From positions 2,568,720 to 2,632,719 of the forward strand of contig NZ_JAJKFT010000010.1 of assembly GCF_020966755.1 (NCBI RefSeq): a stretch of DNA of 64,000 bases. Reading direction: 5' to 3'. The stretch comes from Blastopirellula sediminis (GTDB taxonomy: Bacteria > Planctomycetota > Planctomycetia > Pirellulales > Pirellulaceae). Below the pieces are notes generated by a model. It had not been told where the DNA came from, searched no databases, and saw nothing but the letters and a program-made list of their open reading frames with translations. Position 1 is the first letter of the stretch, and the number at the start of each line of letters is the position of its first letter. The translations under genes were made by a program, and so were the position numbers. Shown here in pieces: positions 51,491 through 58,763 of the stretch.

Positions 51491-52750
51491 ATGAGCGATC
51501 CTGCCCCGCGTGCCGATCGGCGCGAATTCATCACCCAGATGTCGACTTTGGCCGTTGGCGCCGGCGCTTTGGCGGCGCTCGCCGCGCCTACGGAAGCGGC
51601 GGAAAGCGAAGTCACGCTGCAACCGGGACCGCCGGTCTTGCAAAACCCGACGTCCAGCGCGATGGCGGTCGCGTGGTCGGTCAATCGGCTGGCGACCGGC
51701 TATGTGGAATATGGAGAGACGCCCGAGTTGGGGCAGCGGGCTTACGCTCCGGAAACTGGTTTGAACCCGCTCAGCAGTCGGTTCCTACAGGCCCGTCTCA
51801 CCGGACTGACGCCAGGGAAAAAGATCTACTACCGCACGGTGACGACGCCGATCACCTTCGCCAACGCCTATAGGATCGAACAAGGCGACCCAATTGAGAG
51901 TGAGGTCTACGCGTTCGAGACTCCGAGCGCCGATGCGGCCGCCGCATCGTTCGCCGTGATCAACGACACGCACGAGAAGCTGGAAGTGTTGAAAGCGGCG
52001 ACGTCGCAGTTGGCCGCCGATCCGGCCGACGTGACCGTTTGGAACGGCGACATCTTCAACGACATTCGCAGCGATGATCAGATCGTCGCCCAAGTATTGC
52101 GTCCCGCCGATGCGCCGTACGCGTCGACCCGGCCGATTCTGTTTACCAGCGGCAATCATGACGTTCGCGGATCGCACGCTCGCGCGTTGTCGGCGGCGCT
52201 GCTCGATTGGCCGGATCAAGGCGCTTTGGGACGCAACTTCGCGGTGCGGCAAGGTCCGCTCGCTTTGATCGGTTTAGATACCGGAGAAGATAAGCCGGAC
52301 GCGCATCCGGTCTTCGCGGGGCTAGCCAACTTCGAGCCGTATCGCGAAGCGCAAGGAGCGTGGCTGGCCGAAACGCTACAGCGTGCCGAGATCGCATCGG
52401 CGCCCTACCTGGTGATCTTCTGCCACATTCCGCTCTGGGGACTTCCCGGCGACAACCCCGGCGACACTTTGGAAGGTTACGCCAGCTATTGTCGCCAAGC
52501 GCAACGAGCGTGGCATCCACATCTGGCGAAGGCAGGCGCCCAGCTACTCATTTGCGGGCACACCCATCGCTTCCGTTATGATGCGCCGACCGATGAGCGG
52601 GCCTATGGACAGATGGTCGGCGGCGGGCCGAGCTTGAGCGGCGGAACGATCATCCGCGGTCGGGCCGATAGCAAAGAACTGAAGATCACAGCGACGTCGC
52701 TCGACGGCAAGTCGCTCGGCGAGTGGAGCATCTCGCCGCGGCAAGGATGA
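51491..52750 (+). CDS. Tat-exported metallophosphoesterase with purple-acid-phosphatase-like N-domain
   Basis: The 419-residue protein starts MSDPAPRADRREFITQMSTL, with the twin-arginine signal DRREFI and a following hydrophobic stretch. An N-terminal fibronectin-like region (residues 45-140, ARLTGLTPGKKIYYRTV) is typical of purple acid phosphatases. The calcineurin-type metal site appears in order: INDTHEK, VWNGDIFND, FTSGNHDVRG, FCHIPLWG and LICGHTHRFRYD, so all five motif blocks are intact. It would hydrolyse phosphate esters or related substrates in the periplasm. A TTG-led extension from 51458 is discounted. It converges on the minus-strand DinB gene. Confidence 0.9.
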   Translation: MSDPAPRADRREFITQMSTLAVGAGALAALAAPTEAAESEVTLQPGPPVLQNPTSSAMAVAWSVNRLATGYVEYGETPELGQRAYAPETGLNPLSSRFLQARLTGLTPGKKIYYRTVTTPITFANAYRIEQGDPIESEVYAFETPSADAAAASFAVINDTHEKLEVLKAATSQLAADPADVTVWNGDIFNDIRSDDQIVAQVLRPADAPYASTRPILFTSGNHDVRGSHARALSAALLDWPDQGALGRNFAVRQGPLALIGLDTGEDKPDAHPVFAGLANFEPYREAQGAWLAETLQRAEIASAPYLVIFCHIPLWGLPGDNPGDTLEGYASYCRQAQRAWHPHLAKAGAQLLICGHTHRFRYDAPTDERAYGQMVGGGPSLSGGTIIRGRADSKELKITATSLDGKSLGEWSISPRQG

Positions 52751-52773
52751 TCCAGAGCGGAATCACTCGAGGG

Positions 52774-52799
52774 AAAAAAACGGCCGCAAAGTGCGGCCG
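52774..52799 (-). terminator. Rho-independent terminator of the second DinB gene
   Basis: On the minus strand CGGCCGC and GCGGCCG form a perfect 7-bp stem with a 5-base loop, followed by seven Ts. It is 30 bases after the DinB-like stop codon. Confidence 0.85.
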
Positions 52800-52828
52800 C
52801 TTACCTTGAGGTATTTTAATCTGATTTG

Positions 52829-53335
52829 TTAGCGAAGAGCCTTCCGGTTCTCTTTCACGTGCTCCAAATGGTGGTGGACGTGATTGATCGCGTGCAGCAC
52901 CAGGTGACGCAGCGTCAGGGTGCCGAGCTCGCTGAGGGTCGCTTCGCGATTCCAGGCGTCACGCGGCAACAGTCGCAAGGTGCGAGCCATTTGGCGGCGG
53001 GTCGCTTCGATCAGCAGCAGTTCTTCTTCCAGGTCGTGATGCTGATAGTCCATCGCGTCGTTGTAGCGAAAGCCATCAACTTCAATCAATTCCGGTCGAT
53101 CGGTCGCGGCGGTCCGCTTCATTCGATCGGCGTAGAATTGCTCGCAGTCGGCCAGGTGGCAAACGACCTCGAGCGTGCTCCACATATCATCAACCGGCTT
53201 GGCGGCGATTTCCTCTTCGGTCATGCCCGCGATCGCGGCGCGGATTTCAGAAGAACCCTTTTCGTAAGCGTCGATCAATTCTTCGATCGAAAACTCCTCG
53301 TGCTTGGGAGGCACGGGAGCAAGTGTGGTAGGCAT
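52829..53335 (-). CDS. DinB family protein
   Basis: The 168-residue protein belongs to the DinB four-helix bundle. His residues of the presumed metal site are in TLEVVCHLADCEQFYADR (near 56) and HLVLHAINHVHHHLEHV (near 150). The pattern 'W...e...HL.d.E' and 'H...Hl' is the family hallmark. Such proteins may act as thiol S-transferases or as metal-binding stress proteins. The start is MPTTLAPV at 53335; a frame 18 codons longer has no ribosome site. A terminator follows. Confidence 0.87.
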   Translation of the reverse strand: MPTTLAPVPPKHEEFSIEELIDAYEKGSSEIRAAIAGMTEEEIAAKPVDDMWSTLEVVCHLADCEQFYADRMKRTAATDRPELIEVDGFRYNDAMDYQHHDLEEELLLIEATRRQMARTLRLLPRDAWNREATLSELGTLTLRHLVLHAINHVHHHLEHVKENRKALR

Positions 53336-53473
53336 TTTGGTATGGTGGGTAGTGGGCGGATCGCTAGGGACCAGCGCCGCAGGTATCATGTAGCGGAAAG
53401 TACATCATTTTTATTCTACGGCTCGAATTCAAGTCGGGCCGTAGATTTTCTCGGCTTTTGAGGGTTTCCACGA

Positions 53474-54268
53474 ATGTACCTACGGGCACTTTTATGCGTA
53501 TTGTGCGTTTCTACGCCTCTGTGTGCGCACGATACATGGGTCGAAACCAACTCAAATGTAATCCGGACTGGGGATGCGATTTACGTCGACCTCAAACTCG
53601 GGAATCACGGCAATGATCATCGCGATTTTAAACTAGCGAGCAAGATCGATTTGACCGACTGCAAGCTGGCTATCGCGGGTCCTAGTGGTAAGGAATTTGA
53701 CCTTATTCCCGAGCTGGTTGACGTCGGTTACGCGCCCAAAGAGGGATACTGGAACGCCAAGTTCGCGGCCGCAAAGCCCGGCCTCTATTTGGTTTCCCAC
53801 TCTTTGGACAAGCTCGTAAATCACGGCCATCCAGTTCGTACTCTCAAAAGCGGAAAAGCGTACTTCCTTGTTACAGACAGTTTGGACAAAGTTGCTGAAA
53901 ACGTTCCCGGGTACGACAAGCCGCAGGGACACCCGTTGGAGCTCGTACCGCAGGTTAGCCCGGTTGCGCCGATGGGACCGGGGCAGCCGATCACCGTTCA
54001 ATTGCTACTTCACGGCAAGCCTTTAGCGGACGCGGTCGTTTCGTTCATCCCGCGGCGGCAGACGCTGAAGCCGGAGTTCGACGAAAACTTCGAACGCAAA
54101 ACCGACGCCCAAGGGATCGCCTCGTTCACGCCGACCACCGGCGACCAGTACCTGGTCGTGGCGCATCATCATGCTCTCGATGAAAAGACGGCCGACTATG
54201 ACGAGACCGCTTACTCGGCGACGTTGACCGTCTTTGTCCCTGAAGTTTGTCCTTGCTGCGGCGAGTAG
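53474..54268 (+). CDS. Secreted DUF4198 protein
   Basis: The 264-residue product has a signal peptide (MYLRALLCVLCVSTPLCA) directly followed by HDTWVETNSN, the mature N-terminus with the metal-binding His typical of DUF4198 and NikM/CbiM-associated proteins. A central GKPLADAVVSFIPR and a DAQGIASFTPT region form a carboxypeptidase-regulatory-like beta-sandwich. It ends VCPCCGE. Such proteins are thought to take part in periplasmic metal handling, but no transporter is nearby. The first half has AT-richer codons than the second (visual impression). Confidence 0.85.
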   Translation: MYLRALLCVLCVSTPLCAHDTWVETNSNVIRTGDAIYVDLKLGNHGNDHRDFKLASKIDLTDCKLAIAGPSGKEFDLIPELVDVGYAPKEGYWNAKFAAAKPGLYLVSHSLDKLVNHGHPVRTLKSGKAYFLVTDSLDKVAENVPGYDKPQGHPLELVPQVSPVAPMGPGQPITVQLLLHGKPLADAVVSFIPRRQTLKPEFDENFERKTDAQGIASFTPTTGDQYLVVAHHHALDEKTADYDETAYSATLTVFVPEVCPCCGE

Positions 54269-54304
54269 TCGCGGCGCGTTGATCTTCGCAGGAATCGAAT
54301 CTGC

Positions 54305-55090
54305 ATGACTGAAAAGAAGTTTCGCTTGGCCGCGGATCAGATCGAGTCGCTCATTGAGCCGATGGGAGGCTGCATCGCCACCGATCGAATCACGGTCGAC
54401 GGTCAGCCGGTCGGCTATATGTATCGCGAACCTCCTTCCAATCCGGATGACAGCGGCTGGCGGTTCTTCGCCGGCGACGAATCGGACGATTATGTGAACG
54501 ACGCCGACAACCTGGAGGTGTACGACGTCAACACGATCGCCAACTACGATCGCGAAGTGATTCCGCTGCTCGACTCGCCGATCGGCAGCGCCTTCGCGCG
54601 AGAAGGAGACGAGGGGGAGTTGATCGCCGTCGAAAGTCCGTTTGAAGCGGACGAACTGTTGCACCCGGACTTTCCGATTCTGGAGCCCGGCGTCTTTGCG
54701 CTCACCGATCGCTGGTCGCTCGATTTGCCCCTGCGCTTCAACAAGCGGCTGGAAGAAGATGGCCAGATGGTGCTGTGGCGCCCCGGCGTCACCATCTACG
54801 CTAGCGTCTGGGGGATTCCGGAAGATTACGATTCGTCCTTTGAGCTTCTCCGCGATCTGACCCGTGACCGGGACCCGGACGCCTTTGACTATCAAGAGCT
54901 GAAAGAGGGAAAGCTGCTCCGGATCGCCTATCGTCTGGTCGAGGATCATGACGGCGTCGACGTCCATGCGCTCTACTGCTTCGTCGCCGACGCCGATGGC
55001 TACGTCCATCTGTCGATTTACTTCGACGCGCCGGAGGATGTAGATCTCGCGAAGTCGATTTGGCAGGGGATCGCTTCCTCCGCCCCCTAA
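54305..55090 (+). CDS. DUF2185 (Imm33-like) cytoplasmic protein
   Basis: Residues 20-105 contain GGCIATDRITVDGQPVGYMY, then SGWRFFAGDESDDYVND and NREVIPLL-like text ending IGSAFAR, which is the DUF2185/Imm33 signature (WxF.sGdEs.eY). Some members are immunity proteins of polymorphic toxins, but no toxin gene is present here. The second half (residues 130-261) is unrelated and not recognised; it resembles a small alpha/beta domain with YASVWGIPEDYDSSFEL. No signal peptide. It follows DUF4198 by 36 bases and may share its transcript. Confidence 0.82.
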   Translation: MTEKKFRLAADQIESLIEPMGGCIATDRITVDGQPVGYMYREPPSNPDDSGWRFFAGDESDDYVNDADNLEVYDVNTIANYDREVIPLLDSPIGSAFAREGDEGELIAVESPFEADELLHPDFPILEPGVFALTDRWSLDLPLRFNKRLEEDGQMVLWRPGVTIYASVWGIPEDYDSSFELLRDLTRDRDPDAFDYQELKEGKLLRIAYRLVEDHDGVDVHALYCFVADADGYVHLSIYFDAPEDVDLAKSIWQGIASSAP

Positions 55091-55189
55091 CGCTCCAGGT
55101 CGACGCTAAGGCCCTCTTCAGCTAATCTGGACTCTTTGTCAGAGCGGGTTGGTCCCGCTCCTGTTTCGCCGTATTTGCTTTCACGCTCG

Positions 55190-55957
55190 ATGCTCGCTCG
55201 GACTTCCACAATCTCGTACTTCACCAGCATTTCCTTGCACGTCGCAGCGGCGGCGGCGCTGGTGTCATGGAGCATCCGGCCCGAAAGTTGGCGGCATCAG
55301 GTCGACGCCGGCGGAACGGTCACGCTGACCGCGACGATGGCTTCGGCCGAGTCGCAGCTGCAAGACGCCCCGGCGGTCGAGATCGAAGTGATCGAGACGG
55401 CGGAGGGGAGCGACGAAACGACCGAAGAGGCGCCGCTCGATCTGCAAAAGCAGCCGACCGCGATTCCGCTGCCGCTTGAGTCGTCGGAGGTGATCTTCAC
55501 GCCGCGCAGCGCCCCGGCCGCCATGTCGCGAAAAGAAGCGGCGTCGCAGCCGACTCCGGCCGAAACCCAACCATCCGAAACGCTCCCCCGCCGCGAAGCG
55601 ACGAAAGAGCCGCTCCCGGAGTCGGTCGTCGCCGAAGCGTCGCCCCCGACCGTCGATAGCGTCGCCGGCGCACGGATCGACGTTCCGCCGCAACCTACGC
55701 CGACGAACGCAGCGCCTGGCTATCCGCCCACTTCCCGTAGTCGCCGCGAAGAGGGACGGGTTATCTTGCGGGTCACGATTTCGGCGACCGGCGAAGTGGC
55801 CGAAGTCGAAATCTTTCAGTCGAGCGGATTCGAACGACTGGATCAGGCGGCGCTGCTGGCGGTAAAACAGTGGAAGTTCACGCCGGCGCAAAGCGAAGGA
55901 CGCAACGTGGCGACGCGTGTGAAGATCCCCGTCTCGTTTTCTCTGCGTACCGATTGA
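55190..55957 (+). CDS. TonB family protein
   Basis: The protein (255 residues from ATG 55190) has an N-terminal membrane helix (TSISLHVAAAAALVSW), a long Pro/Glu/Thr-rich spacer spanning the periplasm and a C-terminal TonB domain: YPPTSRSRREEGRVILRVTI, GEVAEVEIFQSSGFERLDQA and AVKQWKFTPA. TonB carries energy from the inner membrane to outer-membrane transporters. Planctomycetes encode many such proteins whose partners are uncertain; no ExbB/ExbD or receptor gene is near. A TTG-led frame from 55136 adds 18 residues, but the helix is placed better from 55190. The DUF1559-like gene begins three bases past the stop. Confidence 0.87.
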   Translation: MLARTSTISYFTSISLHVAAAAALVSWSIRPESWRHQVDAGGTVTLTATMASAESQLQDAPAVEIEVIETAEGSDETTEEAPLDLQKQPTAIPLPLESSEVIFTPRSAPAAMSRKEAASQPTPAETQPSETLPRREATKEPLPESVVAEASPPTVDSVAGARIDVPPQPTPTNAAPGYPPTSRSRREEGRVILRVTISATGEVAEVEIFQSSGFERLDQAALLAVKQWKFTPAQSEGRNVATRVKIPVSFSLRTD

Positions 55958-55959
55958 GT

Positions 55960-56709
55960 ATGCCGCGACTATTGTCCACCTTCCAACGACTCACGCGGGG
56001 GATGATGGGCCTGATTGTCGTCTTGCTGCTGGGTGCCGCGGCCTTTTCCTGCTGCTTTCCCTATCAGGCGAAGAGCCAGGCCGATTTAGAAACGATAGCG
56101 CGGGCAGTCTATAACTATCGGGATTTGTTCAACGATTTTCCCCCGCTGGTTGTGACCGACGCCGAGGGAACTCCGCTCCATAGCTGGCGAGTGCTGATCG
56201 TTCCCATGGTCGAATCCAATGGCTTCTATGACGCATATGATCTCGACTCTGCCTGGAACGGCGAAGCGAATGTCGACTTGCGAGATGGAACGCGGCGAGA
56301 TGACGGGGCGAAATTCCCGAATCCCTCCGACGTCGCTGGGGCCTTCACTTCGGAGCGAAGGCCCCACATCCTTGAGACGATCTACGTGGCGGTGGCGCGG
56401 GGACCGTTGCAGGAACGCCCGTTTGACCATGGCAATGAAGCGCCGCAGGCAGGGCATTATCTGTCGCGCGATCAATCGTTCATCATTCTCGAAGTCCAGA
56501 ACTCCGGCATTCATTGGATGGAACCACGCGACGTAAAGCTGCAGTTAGAGAGCTTTCCTGAGTGGACGGGCGTCGACGATATCCGTGATCAGATCGTCCG
56601 TTCCGTCGAGGTCTTTCGTACGACGTCCTATGACTACAAGGATGCGTGGCGCGTGCGTGATCGGGAGGAGACGCTCGCTTATCTTGACTCGCTGCGCGAA
56701 CGTCCTTAG
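55960..56709 (+). CDS. DUF1559-like protein lacking the prepilin motif
   Basis: The 249-residue protein has one N-terminal membrane helix (MMGLIVVLLLGAAAFSC) but no GFTLxEL cleavage site. The body matches the DUF1559 domain: LETIARAVYNYRDLFNDFPP, then LHSWRVLIVPMVESNGFYDA and LDSAWNGEANVDLRD. The usual C-terminal glycine-rich end of the family is missing. It is therefore a membrane-anchored relative of the pseudopilin-like protein at the left window edge. Its ATG at 55960 is two bases after the TonB gene's stop, implying coupling. Function is unknown. Confidence 0.82.
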   Translation: MPRLLSTFQRLTRGMMGLIVVLLLGAAAFSCCFPYQAKSQADLETIARAVYNYRDLFNDFPPLVVTDAEGTPLHSWRVLIVPMVESNGFYDAYDLDSAWNGEANVDLRDGTRRDDGAKFPNPSDVAGAFTSERRPHILETIYVAVARGPLQERPFDHGNEAPQAGHYLSRDQSFIILEVQNSGIHWMEPRDVKLQLESFPEWTGVDDIRDQIVRSVEVFRTTSYDYKDAWRVRDREETLAYLDSLRERP

Positions 56710-57149
56710 GCTTTCTCGTCTCCTAATTGCTCATCGTTGATGGAAAGTCCTTCTCTTCGGAGTAAGGCGTTCCGCCGAGCTCCGCCCCTGACCAGTGGTT
56801 GAATTCTCTCTTGACCTGCGGGTTGAGATTGTAGTATAAATTTGTACAGGCGTTGAGCCCTCCCTTCGTTCTCGAAACCGTCGAGAAATCAGCAGGTACG
56901 CGCTCGCGAAAACGGAATTGGCGATCCCAATTGTCGTTGGATGCGAGGTCGGCGTTTGATGGGTTCCGCCCAGTCTGACGGATGAATAACGTCGAAATGA
57001 CGCCAGCGTTCTAGCGCTAGGATGTGCCGGAGTCTGCCCGTTCGCCGTTTGCGAAACTTGCATGGAAATGCGACTGGCGCCGCCGATCGCTTTCGATGCG
57101 AGCGCGTCGCGCCGTTCTTGTGTGGGATCCAGAGCGGCTAAAACGGGCC

Positions 57150-57350
57150 CAGAAAAAAAATTACGCAGTCCAGTCCACTCCGACGCGAAAAAAAATTGCG
57201 CTGCGGTCCAGTCCACTGCGGAGCCAAAAGAATGCGGCTTGAAGTCCACTCCGCGCCGAAGTGAAAAAAGTTTTGCAGTCCAGTCCACTCCTCAGCCCCA
57301 ACGGGGCGACGCTAACCTAGCCCAGGGCGACAGCCCTGGGAAAATCGGGC
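57150..57350. repeat. GTCCAGTCCACT repeat block, copy 1
   Basis: The block holds four irregular units built on GTCCAGTCCACTCC or GTCCACTCCGCG, most followed by an A-run of six to nine bases and a GCG-rich spacer. It ends with CTCAGCCCCAACGGGGCG and CAGGGCGACAGCCCTGGG, two palindromes. It is duplicated, in the same orientation and order, at about 57520-57720. Confidence 0.75.
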
Positions 57351-57519
57351 GCAATTGAGCGTTGACGTTGGACTTAGCAATTTCCGGTTTAGATCGCCCC
57401 ATTGGGGCTTGCGATGGATCGGCAGACTTGACCCGGGGCTGCGTCGCCTGGCGGCGACTTACCCCGGGCTATATTAGCACCGCCCCGTTGGGGCTGAAGA
57501 GAGAATTGAACTGCTAATG

Positions 57520-57720
57520 GTCCAGTCCACTCCGGCTTAAAAAAAAATGCGCTGCAGTCCAGTCCACTGCGGAGCCCAAAAAAATGCGGTTTGAAGTCGA
57601 CTCCGCGCCGAAGCGAAAAAAAGTTTCGTGGTCCAGTCCACTCCTCAGCCCGAACGGGGCGGCGCTAAAGCAGCCCAGGGTGGAATCGCCGCAGGCGATG
57701 CAGCCCTGGGATTGCGCATC
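57520..57720. repeat. GTCCAGTCCACT repeat block, copy 2
   Basis: The order of units matches copy 1: GTCCAGTCCACTCCGGCTTA with an A-run, CAGTCCAGTCCACTGCGGAG, a GTCGACTCCGCGCCGAAGCG unit and GGTCCAGTCCACTCCTCAGC. It ends in the same CCCGAACGGGGCGGCGCTAA-type palindrome, followed by an AGCCCAGGGTGG...GCAGCCCTGGGA stem longer than in copy 1. Copies are about 85 percent alike by eye. Confidence 0.75.
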
Positions 57721-57848
57721 GCCAAAAAACGTTGACGTTGAATTCGGCCGAATCGGTGTTTGGCAATTCGTTGCGCTGGTGATCCTGTCGAAGGGAGATG
57801 GGCGCCGCATTCCCTTGCTTGCTCTGCGGGCTAGTTAAGAGAGGGCGC

Positions 57849-57875
57849 AAAAAAAGGGTGCGACTGATCGCACCC
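57849..57875 (-). terminator. Rho-independent terminator of the DUF1080 gene
   Basis: On the minus strand GGGTGCGA and TCGCACCC form a perfect 8-bp stem with a 4-base loop, followed by seven Ts. It is 30 bases beyond the DUF1080 stop codon. Confidence 0.88.
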
Positions 57876-57904
57876 TTGGAGATTCGCTTGTCCTCGTGTC
57901 CGCT

Positions 57905-58639
57905 TTACGGCAGTTCGCGGATGCGGATGTTGCGGAATTCGATCGGGCTTCCTTCCGATTCAAGGCAAAGGTAGCCCGTCGCCGGTACCGCGTTGTTGCC
58001 GCCGGAGACTTCTTCGCCGTTGACCCACAAGCGGACTTCGCCGTTGATCGCGCGGACGTAGTAGTGATTCCACTCGCCAACTCCTTTGCTCAGCTCCTTA
58101 GAAGGAAAGCTGCGCGAGCCGTTGGGCGACAGAGGAGGGAAGGGGGTCAGCTTCGACTTGCCGACCGGGAAGATGTCGCCGTTGGTGCTGAACCAATCTC
58201 CTTCTTTGCCGGTCGATTTTTTGTAGGAGTCTTTGTAGCCGTGATCGAGAATCTGCACTTCGATGCCGCCGGCCGGCAGGCCCGGTTTGGTCAGCTTTTC
58301 GACTTCGGCCGGAATGGTCCAGACGAAGCAGCCGGAGTTGCCCCCCGATTTCAGATGCTTCCACTGCAGCACCAACTCGAAGTTGGTGAACTCCTTCTTG
58401 GAACGCATCACGCCGACCGGTTTGCCGGTGCACTGGATGCCGCCGTCTTTGAAGGTCCAAGTATCTTCAAAGCAGTTGACGTTCTGGAAGTCTTCTTCGC
58501 CGAGCGAACGCCAGCCGTCGCCGGTCCCGTCGATGAACGCTTTCGGCAGCGAACCGGAAGCGGGCTCTTCGGCAATCGCCAGGCCCAAGGAGAGAAGCGA
58601 AACAGCGAACGCGGCGGTGATTTTGGAGGTGATGTTCAT
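57905..58639 (-). CDS. Secreted DUF1080 (3-keto-disaccharide hydrolase-like) protein
   Basis: A signal peptide (ITAAFAVSLLSLGLAIAEE) precedes a concanavalin-type beta-sandwich of the DUF1080 family. Typical text includes WTFKDGGIQCTGKPVGVMRS, TNFELVLQWKHLKSGGNSG and GGIEVQILDHG, and the end reads GYLCLESEGSPIEFRNIRIREL. Members are found throughout planctomycetes and Bacteroidetes, and some hydrolyse 3-keto sugars; the substrate here is not known. It acts in the periplasm or is released. The gene is single and ends at a strong terminator. Confidence 0.92.
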   Translation of the reverse strand: MNITSKITAAFAVSLLSLGLAIAEEPASGSLPKAFIDGTGDGWRSLGEEDFQNVNCFEDTWTFKDGGIQCTGKPVGVMRSKKEFTNFELVLQWKHLKSGGNSGCFVWTIPAEVEKLTKPGLPAGGIEVQILDHGYKDSYKKSTGKEGDWFSTNGDIFPVGKSKLTPFPPLSPNGSRSFPSKELSKGVGEWNHYYVRAINGEVRLWVNGEEVSGGNNAVPATGYLCLESEGSPIEFRNIRIRELP

Positions 58640-58763
58640 GCCGACAGATTAGGCCGGTTCGGCGCCGTTTGCAAGCAAATGCAACGTTTTGCCGAAGAGC
58701 GCAAAGGAATGACCATTCGATTAGGTCATTCCTCAACAGGGAGGGAGGATCGAAGCTACGTCG

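Larger units (their letters stand above)
56710..57904. other. Gene-poor block with duplicated repeats
   Basis: This is 1195 bases between the DUF1559-like gene and the DUF1080 gene. Bases about 57150-57350 and 57520-57720 are a duplicated repeat unit (annotated separately). Between them is a stretch with CCCCATTGGGGC and CCCCGTTGGGGC palindromes. On the minus strand an open frame from 57010 to 56723 has no start codon, yet reads protein-like in its last 50 codons (NLYYNLNPQVKREFNHW); it could be a gene remnant. The other open frames follow the repeat and are not credible genes. Confidence 0.55.

Noticed and set aside
56731-57288. 185-codon open frame on the minus strand with VDWTAAQFFF-like text
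   Set aside because: Much of it is the translation of the GTCCAGTCCACT repeat; the rest lies in a different frame from the more protein-like startless frame.
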